Origin: Bacteroidaceae bacterium
GTDB taxonomy: Bacteria > Bacteroidota > Bacteroidia > Bacteroidales > Bacteroidaceae
Length of the DNA: 64,000 nucleotides
Assembly: GCA_017646665.1 (NCBI GenBank)
Contig: JAGCMB010000030.1
Location: forward strand, 57,790-121,789
Direction: 5' to 3'
A model generated the notes under the pieces. It was given only the letters and a program-made list of their open reading frames with translations. It did not search any database and was not told the DNA's origin. Every line of letters starts with the position of its first letter. Position 1 is the stretch's first letter. Below, one piece after another: positions 9,801 through 16,795 of the stretch. A program made the translations under genes and the position numbers.

Positions 9801-10268
9801 AGCGACCTCGAGCTACTGTTCCCTGCCATATATGTTCCCGACAGCAACGAGCGCATACTGCTCTACCGCGAACTCGACTCATTGACAAACAGCAAAGAGA
9901 TTGAAGCCTTTAAAACAAGAATGAAAGACCGTTTCGGTGCCATTCCCAAAGAGGGCGAGGAACTTATAAGGGTTGTATCAATGCGTCATAAGGCACAAAA
10001 GCTCGGCATTGAGAAAATATACCTCAAAGGCGGCAAGATGAACCTGTTCCTTGTCGACACCCGCAACGAACGTTACTACACAAGCGAGCTCTTTGGCAAC
10101 ATTATGGGATATATACCCACAAGCCAATACAAATGCAAGGTACGCAAAGGCGACGGACGCTGCATAATTACCGTTGAAAACGTAAAAAATGTAGAAACAG
10201 CACTTGCCTTCATTGAGGAGATACAACGACACGCGGGAATTCACGGGCAAGAAAACGAAAACAGTTAA
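6888..10268 (+). CDS. mfd: Transcription-repair coupling factor Mfd
   Basis: An 1126-residue protein that removes stalled RNA polymerase at DNA lesions and recruits UvrA. It has the UvrB-homology N-terminal region (GSSAATTL, then YEPGEFAVRGSLIDIFSF near 182-199) and the CarD-like RNAP-interaction domain (FGIGDYIVHIDHGIGKFGG near 433-452). The translocase core follows, with Walker A GDVGFGKTE near 585, the DEEQKFGV helicase motif and the GRVGRGKRKAFCYM motif VI. The C-terminal TRCF domain ends the protein. A TATTTTTG promoter-like octamer ends 2 nt before the ATG at 6888, so the ATG at 6900 could be the true start. A 49-bp gap separates it from the aminopeptidase. Confidence 0.97.
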   Translation: MVEQMEAKDLQDIYAAHPGVEALMQLREEGGKKPVLLEGLLGSSAATTLCGLKKRAPEQTLLVIMNDAEEAGYFYHDMMQITGDNNILFFPSSFRRAMKYGQEDDANRILRTEVMSRLVNRRRKEGLVIVTHPDALAEKVVSQQQLEEKTLTLAVGDNISRNDVEKRLAALKFKEVTYVYEPGEFAVRGSLIDIFSFSSEYPYRIDFFGDEVESIRTFTVEDQLSKERTDEAVIVPKLSGSLAVAITEFLPKNAILVTKDIAFVKGSIDKLNNEGFTLQAKLSDSTLPQMPELMTADELERYAKSTKHWELRPQATSNSTKVKFDTSPQPLFHKDFDLVSQNFKRLLDNGYRLMLLTDDLHQADRLKAIFEERGDEIPFTPIGRTIHEGFCDNTLKIALFTDHQLFGRFHNFRLRSERARNGKAALTIKELKEFGIGDYIVHIDHGIGKFGGLVRIPNGGVTQEAIKLIYKNDDVVFVSIHNLHKISKYRGKEGDAPQVSKLGTGAWERMKERTKNKIKDIARDLIKLYSQRYKEEGFAFSPDSYLQNELEASFIYEDTPDQFKATNEVKQDMERKRPMDRLICGDVGFGKTEVAIRAAFKAATDGKQVAVLVPTTVLAYQHYLTFKERLKDFPCNVQYLSRARNASTTKKVLEEIKEGKADIVIGTHKLTGKEVKFKDLGLLIIDEEQKFGVAVKEKLRQFKVNVDTLTMTATPIPRTLQFSIMGARDLSIIQTPPPNRYPIHTEIHNFDAEIIKEAINFELSRNGQVFFITNRISGMEELANMIRRHVPDARVCIGHGQMEPAELEKRLYEFINHDHDVLIATSIVENGIDIPNVNTIIINQAQNFGLSDLHQMRGRVGRGKRKAFCYMLTPPRESLNTDARRRLEAIESFSELGSGMSIAMQDLDIRGAGNLLGAEQSGFIADLGYETYQKILAEAVQELKEDEFADILMQEENETATDNYVKECFVESDLELLFPAIYVPDSNERILLYRELDSLTNSKEIEAFKTRMKDRFGAIPKEGEELIRVVSMRHKAQKLGIEKIYLKGGKMNLFLVDTRNERYYTSELFGNIMGYIPTSQYKCKVRKGDGRCIITVENVKNVETALAFIEEIQRHAGIHGQENENS

Positions 10269-10317
10269 AAACAACACTTTTGCACACAAAGCGACAAAAC
10301 CATAAAACAATATAAAT

Positions 10318-11724
10318 ATGAAAAAGAGAAGACTACTCAGCTGCATTGCAGCAGCCATTATGCTGTCGGGCAGTGCACTGGCACAGAACAACGGCGGCAT
10401 CAACCAGCAAATGCTCAAGGAGTTGAGCGACAGTTACAAGCCAACAACAGCCGAGAAGGCATTGCAAAACATTATGCTCTCGAAACCCATCAAGGAGTTG
10501 GCATTGAACCAGGAGAACCTCAACGAGCTCGACACCTATTTCAGCCACAGCGTGCCATCAAAAGGCATAACAAACCAGAAGTCCTCGGGCCGTTGCTGGC
10601 TATTCACAGGCCTCAATGTAATGCGTGCAAAGATGATAGCAAACGAAAATCTCGGCGCATTTGAATTCTCACAGGTATATAATTTCTTCTTCGACCAGCT
10701 GGAGAAGTCGAACCTCTTCTTGCAGGGCATCATCGACACACGCAAAAAGCCAATCGACGACCGCACTGTAGAGTGGCTCCTGAAGCACCCGCTCAGCGAT
10801 GGCGGAACATTTACCGGCGTTGCCGACCTTGTAGCAAAGTATGGTGTAGTGCCCAAGGGTGTTATGAAAGAGAGCTACACAAGCGACAACACATCGGCAT
10901 TCTCATCAGTCCTCACCCGTAAGCTACGCGAGTTTGCCATCGAGCTTCGCAAAGCTCACGAAAAGGGTGCAAAGGAGAAGGAACTGCTCAACATGAAAAA
11001 GGAGCAATTGAAGGTCGTATACAAGATGCTTGCAAATGTATATGGTGTTCCCCCGACAGAATTTATGTGGGCGCCAAAGGATGCGAACGGCAAATACCGC
11101 GAAGAGCCACAGCTCTACACTCCAAAGGCATTCTACGAGAAGTATGTGAATATAAACATGCAGGACGACTACATAATGTTCATGAACGACCCCGCACGTC
11201 CATACTGGAAGAGCTATGAGATTGAGTATGACCGCCACCTCTACGACGGGCACAACTGGCTCTACATCAACCTCCCAATCGAGGAAATCAAAGCAATGGC
11301 CATTGCATCAATCAAGGATAGCACAATGATGTACTTCTCTTGTGACGTAGGCAAGTTCCTGAATTCAGAACGCGGAACACTCGACCTCAACAACTTCAAA
11401 TACGAGGAACTCTTTGGCATTGAGTTCGGCATGGACAAGCGCGAACGCATTATGTCATTCGACAGCGGCTCTTCGCACGCAATGACATTGATGGCAGTAG
11501 ACCTTGACAAGGAGGGCAAGCCCAAGAAGTGGCAGGTTGAGAACAGTTGGGGCGCAAAATCAGGCTTCAACGGCACACTCATAATGACCGACGAATGGTT
11601 CGACGAATATATGTTCCGCCTTGTTGTAGACAAGAAGTATGTTCCGGCAAAGGTACTCGATGTTCTAAAGCAGAAACCCACAATGCTCCCCGCTTGGGAC
11701 CCGATGTTCACACCAGAGGAGTAA
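10318..11724 (+). CDS. pepC: Secreted aminopeptidase C (bleomycin-hydrolase type, C1B)
   Basis: A 468-residue papain-like cysteine aminopeptidase with a cleavable signal peptide (MKKRRLLSCIAAAIMLSGSALAQ). The catalytic triad is visible: Cys93 in SSGRCWLFTG, His387 in SGSSHAMTLMAVD and Asn409 in VENSWG. The family forms hexameric barrels that trim N-terminal residues from peptides. Most bacterial PepC proteins are cytoplasmic; the export signal is the usual Bacteroidetes variant and suggests a periplasmic or surface peptidase that feeds peptide uptake. It lies 49 bp after mfd with no clear own promoter. A hairpin follows. Confidence 0.95.
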   Translation: MKKRRLLSCIAAAIMLSGSALAQNNGGINQQMLKELSDSYKPTTAEKALQNIMLSKPIKELALNQENLNELDTYFSHSVPSKGITNQKSSGRCWLFTGLNVMRAKMIANENLGAFEFSQVYNFFFDQLEKSNLFLQGIIDTRKKPIDDRTVEWLLKHPLSDGGTFTGVADLVAKYGVVPKGVMKESYTSDNTSAFSSVLTRKLREFAIELRKAHEKGAKEKELLNMKKEQLKVVYKMLANVYGVPPTEFMWAPKDANGKYREEPQLYTPKAFYEKYVNINMQDDYIMFMNDPARPYWKSYEIEYDRHLYDGHNWLYINLPIEEIKAMAIASIKDSTMMYFSCDVGKFLNSERGTLDLNNFKYEELFGIEFGMDKRERIMSFDSGSSHAMTLMAVDLDKEGKPKKWQVENSWGAKSGFNGTLIMTDEWFDEYMFRLVVDKKYVPAKVLDVLKQKPTMLPAWDPMFTPEE

Positions 11725-11742
11725 TTACATATATAAATACGA

Positions 11743-11773
11743 CAATCCCCAAGGCCAACAGTCTTGGGGATTG
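11743..11773. terminator. Hairpin between convergent genes
   Basis: An 11-bp perfect stem (CAATCCCCAAG / CTTGGGGATTG) with a 9-nt loop between the convergent pepC and lipoprotein genes. There is no good T-run on either side, so termination may be weak or Rho-dependent. Confidence 0.55.
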
Positions 11774-11798
11774 CTACATTCACATACGTTGCATAAAT

Positions 11799-12257
11799 CT
11801 ATTTTTCTTGCTTGACAGTTATGGTTTGTATGATATAAATAGGCTGTGATATATAATAAGGCGACTGTGGTATTTCAATACTCAATTTACGCGGTTTGCA
11901 GGTTGTATTAGGTTCTGCAATAATTTTCAGTTCATTGGCGTATACGGTGGCATCAAGACACGTTGATTTCTTATATTCCACTTTCAACCAATCAAAAACA
12001 TAATACTCCGTGCTGTCCGCCTCATTATACCCCCAATATCCCCTTTGTTTCGGGTCTTCACTGCTGAATATTATTGCCTCATAAAAATTATCTCCACCAA
12101 AGACTATCTCACCACCTTTATCGGAAAAGGTCACATTCTCAGGATAGCCGAAACTCACTTCTTGCTCCAAAGTTCCAATAGGAATTAGGGCGCAAGAGGC
12201 AAACAACAGCACAAGGCTGCATAACAAGGTTTTAATCAATGTTTTTTTCATAGTCAT
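11799..12257 (-). CDS. Small lipoprotein with a BACON-like domain
   Basis: A 152-residue protein with a lipoprotein signal (hydrophobic segment ending LFASC at about residue 22). The mature part resembles a single BACON-type immunoglobulin-like domain: alternating strands, a conserved-looking RKLSIEI segment and a terminal TITVKQ strand. BACON domains in Bacteroidetes lipoproteins often bind glycans or mucin, but no substrate can be read here. The gene is more AT-rich than its neighbours, which hints at faster evolution or accessory status. Two ATG codons (12257 and 12251) are possible starts. Confidence 0.75.
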   Translation of the reverse strand: MTMKKTLIKTLLCSLVLLFASCALIPIGTLEQEVSFGYPENVTFSDKGGEIVFGGDNFYEAIIFSSEDPKQRGYWGYNEADSTEYYVFDWLKVEYKKSTCLDATVYANELKIIAEPNTTCKPRKLSIEIPQSPYYISQPIYIIQTITVKQEK

Positions 12258-12391
12258 TTCATTTTTGCAAATGATACTTTTTTATAAAAAGACACCTGAC
12301 TTCTTTATATGTTTCAACATTTATCGGAAATATCTATTACTATAATCGGAACTAATAATAAATCAACCAACTTTAACAGCAAAAAAGAGGG

Positions 12392-12399
12392 TACTTTTG
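12392..12399 (+). promoter_or_regulatory. -7 element TACTTTTG for nhaA
   Basis: TACTTTTG matches TAnnTTTG, 44 nt before the nhaA ATG. Upstream CTTTA at 12371-12375 is a poor -33 candidate at a short spacing. Confidence 0.5.
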
Positions 12400-12443
12400 C
12401 AGCCGGAAAATAATAACACGAAAAAACAAAGATATACAAAATT

Positions 12444-13781
12444 ATGACACACAACTACAGTTTCAAGAGTATGGTCAAAAAATATGTGAACAGCAGTGCT
12501 GTCCTCATAGTCTGCACCATTTTTGCTCTTATTCTTGCAAACTCACCATTGAAAGAGGAGTTTTCCGGTTTCTGGAACAATGAAGTAAGCCTCTCCATAG
12601 GCGAGTTCAACCTTTTCAGCCACAACGGACACCCAATGACACTAATACAGGTCATCAACGATTTTTTGATGGCAATATTCTTCCTGTCCGTAGGTCTTGA
12701 AATCAAGCGCGAAATACTTGTAGGCGAACTTTCGTCTGCAAAAAAAGCAATGTTGCCCATCATTGGAGCTTGTGGCGGCATGCTGATTCCGGTGCTGTTC
12801 TTTTGGCTCACCTGCCCAAATGACGCAGATATGTTACGCGGCGTTGCCATTCCAATGGCTACCGACATAGCCTTTTCGCTTGGTGTACTGTCAATCTTTG
12901 ACAAGCGAGTACCCATTGGACTAAAGATATTCCTTGCAGCCCTTGCTGTAGCCGACGACCTTGGAGGTATCATTGTGATAGCACTTTTCTACTCCTCAAC
13001 CATTGACTTCAATTATCTGATGCTCGCCGGTGCATGCATCGCAATACTTGTATTTGGGAACAACAGAAAGATAATGTCAAAGAACTTCTACCTTGTGACA
13101 GGCCTTGTACTCTGGTACCTGATGCTGAACTCGGGCATACACTCAACCATTGCAGGTGTCATTGTAGCATTCTGTGTACCCGGCTCACTGCGCAAGGGAG
13201 CGACACGTTACATTGAGCGCATCAAGGAGAATATAAACACATTCGACGAGGTGCACGTTGTAGGCAAGCACCACACCGCGATACTCACACACGAGGAGAT
13301 ACATAAGCTCAAGAGCATTGAGTCGGCAGCCGACAAGCTGATTAGTCCCTTGCAGGAGTTCGAGGATAGCCTTCACAACATTATCGGCTACTTCATCATC
13401 CCACTGTTTGCATTTGCCAATGTAGGCATTGACCTTTCGGCAATGAGCATAGGCAGCCTTGTCAGCGGCATTGGACTATCTGTGATTATCGGCCTTGTTG
13501 CCGGCAAGTTCATCGGCGTGTTCACATTCTCCTGGATTGCCATTAAATTAGGTTTTGTACAGTTGCCACAGGGAGCCGACTGGAAATCGTTCGCATCGGT
13601 GTGTATGCTTTGCGGTATTGGACTCACGGTATCAATCTTCATTGCCGATCTCTCATACGCGGCACTAGGCAGTAGCACGACACTGCTCGCTGAAGCCAAA
13701 CTGGGAATTCTCTGCGGTTCGCTCATTTCGGCAATTGCCGGTTGCCTGCTGCTCAACAAATTCCTGCCCAAGAAAGCGTAA
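12444..13781 (+). CDS. nhaA: Na+/H+ antiporter NhaA
   Basis: A 445-residue inner-membrane antiporter that exports Na+ in exchange for protons. It shows the family segments FFLSVGLEIKREILVGELS (about 79-97), MATDIAFSLG (138-147, Asp141 equivalent to E. coli Asp133) and AVADDLGGI (168-176), whose Asp171-Asp172 pair matches the ion-binding Asp163-Asp164. It is about 55 residues longer than E. coli NhaA because of a hydrophilic loop around residues 250-300, a feature seen in other Bacteroidetes members. It stands alone between a promoter and a very strong terminator. Confidence 0.96.
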   Translation: MTHNYSFKSMVKKYVNSSAVLIVCTIFALILANSPLKEEFSGFWNNEVSLSIGEFNLFSHNGHPMTLIQVINDFLMAIFFLSVGLEIKREILVGELSSAKKAMLPIIGACGGMLIPVLFFWLTCPNDADMLRGVAIPMATDIAFSLGVLSIFDKRVPIGLKIFLAALAVADDLGGIIVIALFYSSTIDFNYLMLAGACIAILVFGNNRKIMSKNFYLVTGLVLWYLMLNSGIHSTIAGVIVAFCVPGSLRKGATRYIERIKENINTFDEVHVVGKHHTAILTHEEIHKLKSIESAADKLISPLQEFEDSLHNIIGYFIIPLFAFANVGIDLSAMSIGSLVSGIGLSVIIGLVAGKFIGVFTFSWIAIKLGFVQLPQGADWKSFASVCMLCGIGLTVSIFIADLSYAALGSSTTLLAEAKLGILCGSLISAIAGCLLLNKFLPKKA

Positions 13782-13798
13782 ACAAACAACATATATAC

Positions 13799-13839
13799 AC
13801 AGTGAAGTCCCTTGCACCCAGTGCAAGGGACTTCACTGT
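13799..13839. terminator. Long bidirectional terminator hairpin
   Basis: A perfect stem of about 19 bp (13799-13817 with 13821-13839) closed by a 3-nt CCA loop. It separates the convergent nhaA and M28 peptidase genes. T-richness follows on the plus side (GTTTCATT). Confidence 0.85.
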
Positions 13840-13850
13840 TTCATTCGTAT

Positions 13851-14768
13851 TCAATATTTTTCATTTGCCAGGCGCCAGGCGCAAAGGAAAGCTGCACGGG
13901 TAATATCTATCATCTTTTCATAATCTATCTTGTCGGCCGTATCCGATGGACGATGATAGTCGGGGTGTCCCTCGGTATGATACCACACAATAGGAATTCC
14001 ATTCTTGGCAAAATAGGCATTATCGCTGCCGTCTGTAGGTTTTTCCCACGCGCGATAATCGGGAATAAAAGAGAAAGCACGGACAGACATATCCTCCTTC
14101 AGCCAATCGCCAAAAGCAGGATACGATGCTGTGTAGAAATATGTTAGATGCTTGGGCTTATCTACAGGGCCGCGGCCAATCATATCAAAGTTCATATAAG
14201 CAGAAACATCCGATAAAAAGGCACAATTTTCAACAAAATACTTTGAGCCGAGCAACCCTTTCTCCTCACCATCCCAAAAGGCGAATATAATACCGCGTTC
14301 AGGGGTCTTGCGCATTTTTTTGACCGCACGTGCTATCTGCAACACCGCCGACACACCCGAGGCATTGTCATCGGCACCATTGAAACAGTTATCACCCACA
14401 ATCGTCGTGTCAATGCCAACGTGGTCGTAATGTGCTCCAACGACGACATACTCCTTGCTCTTGCCCGGGATTACGGCAAGTATATTATTCATAGCACAAC
14501 CGCCTATAGTGAAAGGTTGCAGAAAACCCTGATCGCCCAGCGGCTCAACACCCCACTCCCCAAGCATAGCGGTTATATATTCGGCAGCCATAAGACCACC
14601 CTCTTCACCAGCCTTGCGCCCCTGCAAAGAGTCGGACGCGAGGATTTCAACAATAGCACGGGCATCAACAGCCTGGATTGTGCTGTAACCGCGCTCTATA
14701 TATTCTTGAGAGAAAAGAGCGACCGGCAACAACAGCAAAACACCAAATAGAACTGAAAATTTAGACAT
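13851..14768 (-). CDS. Secreted M28-family zinc aminopeptidase
   Basis: A 305-residue metallopeptidase. The start is the ATG at 14768, which gives a signal peptide (MSKFSVLFGVLLLLPVALFSQ). The M28 two-zinc site is readable: His113-x-Asp115 in GAHYDHVG, Asp133/134 in NGADDNASG, Glu168-Glu169 in FWDGEEKG, Asp195 in NFDMIGRG and His272 in DYHRPSDTADK. Family members release N-terminal residues from peptides in the periplasm or outside the cell. Together with pepC and the C10 protease it points to protein or peptide use. It has its own divergent promoter opposite the dcw cluster. Confidence 0.94.
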   Translation of the reverse strand: MSKFSVLFGVLLLLPVALFSQEYIERGYSTIQAVDARAIVEILASDSLQGRKAGEEGGLMAAEYITAMLGEWGVEPLGDQGFLQPFTIGGCAMNNILAVIPGKSKEYVVVGAHYDHVGIDTTIVGDNCFNGADDNASGVSAVLQIARAVKKMRKTPERGIIFAFWDGEEKGLLGSKYFVENCAFLSDVSAYMNFDMIGRGPVDKPKHLTYFYTASYPAFGDWLKEDMSVRAFSFIPDYRAWEKPTDGSDNAYFAKNGIPIVWYHTEGHPDYHRPSDTADKIDYEKMIDITRAAFLCAWRLANEKY

Positions 14769-14792
14769 AACAGGGAGTGTGTTTATTTTTCG

Positions 14793-14823
14793 CAAAAATA
14801 GTTCATTTAGAAAAACAATACAA
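14793..14823 (-). promoter_or_regulatory. Promoter of the M28 peptidase gene
   Basis: The minus strand carries TTG (14823-14821), a 20-nt spacer and TATTTTTG (14800-14793), matching the Bacteroidetes -33/-7 pattern. The predicted mRNA start is about 20 nt before the ATG. Confidence 0.65.
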
Positions 14824-15010
14824 CAGTGCCTTGAAAAACGTAAGTACCACACAAAGCCACTCTTGAACCAAAAGCAGATTAATGGACTACACATCAACAG
14901 AATAGAGCTCTCGACAGCCCCAATTACAAAGAGTAGGAGCCACCAAAAGTGGGGCTGGAGATATTATCAACGACCTGTTGAAAACTTTATCTTATTTTTC
15001 TACATAAAAA
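14824..15010. other. Intergenic stretch upstream of the dcw promoter
   Basis: Part of the 315-bp gap between the divergent M28 gene and mraZ. No gene is visible. It holds a 7-bp inverted repeat, AGCCCCA (14916-14922) with TGGGGCT (14950-14956), 27 nt apart. The second arm contains one more TGGGG, the same core as the MraZ-box-like repeats 60 nt downstream. Confidence 0.5.
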
Positions 15011-15043
15011 TTGTGGGGAATTGTGGGGAATTGTGTAATTTTG
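15011..15043 (+). promoter_or_regulatory. MraZ-box-like repeats overlapping the dcw promoter
   Basis: Two exact 10-bp direct repeats TTGTGGGGAA (15011-15020, 15021-15030) are followed by a third partial copy TTGTGTAATT. The TGGGG cores start at 15014 and 15024, exactly one helical turn apart. MraZ in E. coli and Mycoplasma binds TGGGN repeats with 5-nt spacers. The third copy runs into TAATTTTG (15036-15043), an exact Bacteroidetes -7 element, so bound MraZ would block the polymerase. The mraZ ATG is 40 nt downstream. Confidence 0.75.
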
Positions 15044-15083
15044 GAACGAATAATATATAAATATTATATTTTCGGGAAAAAGT

Positions 15084-15545
15084 ATGCGTTTTATTGGCAA
15101 CATAGAGGCAAAGAGCGACAGCAAAGGTAGAGTGTTCCTGCCGGCCTGTTTCCGTCGTATCCTACAAGAAGCTGGATGCGAAAAGGTTATGCTCCGCAAG
15201 GACGTATATCAGGATTGCCTTGTGCTTTACCCCGAAAAGAGCTGGAACGAACAGCTCGACCTGCTGCGTAGCCGCCTCGACCGTTGGAACGCAGCACATC
15301 AAATGATTTTCCGCCAGTTCGTTGCCGACGTTGAAGAGTTGAACATTGACAGCAATGGTCGCATATTGTTGCCTAAACGATATATGGCAATGGCAGGCAT
15401 AATTCAGGAGGTGAGGTTCATTGGAATGGACGATACCATTGAGATTTGGGCAAAAGAGAAACTGGACAAGCCATTCATGAACCCGAACGACTTTGGTCGT
15501 GAACTCGAAAAGATAATGACAGAGAAAGGAGGCCAGAATGAATAA
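15084..15545 (+). CDS. mraZ: Transcriptional regulator MraZ
   Basis: A 153-residue protein with two AbrB-like MraZ half-domains. Each carries a D-x-x-G-R-x-x-L-P core: DSKGRVFLP (12-20) and DSNGRILLP (about 91-99). MraZ forms a ring, binds TGGGN direct repeats and represses its own dcw operon. It is the first gene of the cluster, and repeats of that kind overlap the promoter just upstream, which suggests autoregulation. The gene overlaps rsmH by 8 bp, and its 3' end encodes the strong ribosome-binding site of rsmH. Confidence 0.96.
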   Translation: MRFIGNIEAKSDSKGRVFLPACFRRILQEAGCEKVMLRKDVYQDCLVLYPEKSWNEQLDLLRSRLDRWNAAHQMIFRQFVADVEELNIDSNGRILLPKRYMAMAGIIQEVRFIGMDDTIEIWAKEKLDKPFMNPNDFGRELEKIMTEKGGQNE

Positions 15546-16455
15546 TCCCGAAGTTTACCACACCCCTGTATTACTCAAAGAGAGCGTTGACGGAATGGAT
15601 ATTGCCACAAACTACACCTGTGTCGATGTGACATTTGGCGGTGGCGGGCACTCGCGTGAGATTCTATCGCGTTTGGGAACGAAAGGACACCTATACAGTT
15701 TTGACCAGGATGCCGATGCAGAGCAGAATGCCCCCAACGACAAACGTTTTACCTTTGTGCGTGGAAACTTCAGGTTTATATATAATTTCATGCGCTACCA
15801 CAAGGCGACTAAGGTCGATGCAATCCTTGCCGACCTTGGAGTGTCAGGCCACCACTTCGACGACGAAACGCGAGGATTTTCATTCCGCTTTGACGCCGAC
15901 CTTGATATGCGCATGAACAAACGCGGTGGAGAAACAGCTGCCGACCTGCTGAACCGCGCCACAGAGGAAGAGCTTACAAGGATATTCAAGTTCTATGGCG
16001 AATTGAACTGCGCCCGCAAACTGGCGGCAAAGATTGTAAAGACAAGAAGCGAAAAGCCCATACGACGCGTAAACGAACTGATAGAGATTGCAAAACCTTT
16101 CTGCCCACCACAACGCGAAAAGAAGGAGATGGCAAAGGTTTTCCAGGCTCTTCGCATAGAGATAAACAAGGAGGTTGAGGCACTGCAGGAAATGCTCATA
16201 GGAGCAAAGGATTTGCTGAAACCGGGCGGACGCCTTGTTGTCATAACCTACCACTCTATTGAGGACCGCATTGTAAAGAACTTTATGAAAAGCGGCAACT
16301 TCGAGGGCAAAGTCGAAAAGGATTTCTTCGGCAACAGCACATCACCTTTCGACATGAAGAAGGTTATTGTACCCACCGACGAAGAACAGGAGCGTAACCC
16401 ACGTTCACGCAGTGCGAAATTAAGAATTGCAATAAAACAGGAAACAAAACAATGA
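15538..16455 (+). CDS. rsmH: 16S rRNA (cytosine1402-N4)-methyltransferase RsmH
   Basis: A 305-residue SAM-dependent methyltransferase that modifies C1402 in the ribosomal P-site. It shows the start HTPVLLKESVD, the SAM motif DVTFGGGGHSREIL (about 30-43), LADLGVSGHHFDD, and the C-terminal VITYHSIEDRIVKNFM. It overlaps mraZ by 8 bp. A consensus AAAGGAGG Shine-Dalgarno sequence lies 6 nt before the ATG, inside mraZ codons; this is unusual in a Bacteroidetes genome, where most starts lack one. It ends with an ATGA overlap into the FtsL-like gene. Confidence 0.97.
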   Translation: MNNPEVYHTPVLLKESVDGMDIATNYTCVDVTFGGGGHSREILSRLGTKGHLYSFDQDADAEQNAPNDKRFTFVRGNFRFIYNFMRYHKATKVDAILADLGVSGHHFDDETRGFSFRFDADLDMRMNKRGGETAADLLNRATEEELTRIFKFYGELNCARKLAAKIVKTRSEKPIRRVNELIEIAKPFCPPQREKKEMAKVFQALRIEINKEVEALQEMLIGAKDLLKPGGRLVVITYHSIEDRIVKNFMKSGNFEGKVEKDFFGNSTSPFDMKKVIVPTDEEQERNPRSRSAKLRIAIKQETKQ

Positions 16456-16793
16456 GCGTAAAAAAGAAAAAGCGCAAGGAAGGCATCTTCAACTACCTTA
16501 TGGGTGGACGCATTTTTACAAGTGACATTTTTACAAAGAATGCAATGCTCATGGGGCTGATAGTGCTATACAGTTTCCTTTACGTCAGCAACCGCTACCA
16601 GCACGAGCAGGAGATTATGAAAATCTACAAGCTCACAAAAAGAAAGAACGAGATAAGAAACAATCTGCTGATTATAAAAAGTGAATTTGCATATCGCTGC
16701 CGATTATCAGAGATAGAGAAACTTTTGGCTGAAAAGGGAAGTGATTTCCAAAAACTCACTACACCACCTTATATAATAGATAAAAACGAATAA
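16452..16793 (+). CDS. FtsL-like divisome protein
   Basis: A 113-residue bitopic membrane protein: a basic cytoplasmic N-terminus (VKKKKRKEG), one membrane helix around residues 35-52 (AMLMGLIVLYSFLYVS) and a periplasmic heptad-rich segment likely to form a coiled coil. Position between rsmH and ftsI and the topology match FtsL, which with FtsB/FtsQ activates FtsWI at the septum. Sequence similarity in this family is low, so position carries most of the weight. ATGA overlap with rsmH; 2-bp gap to ftsI. Confidence 0.85.
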   Translation: MSVKKKKRKEGIFNYLMGGRIFTSDIFTKNAMLMGLIVLYSFLYVSNRYQHEQEIMKIYKLTKRKNEIRNNLLIIKSEFAYRCRLSEIEKLLAEKGSDFQKLTTPPYIIDKNE

Positions 16794-16795
16794 AG

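Noticed and set aside
13869..13878. Short tandem GCCAGGCGCCAGGCGC near the end of the M28 gene
   Set aside because: It is only a local duplication within codons and shows no larger repeat.
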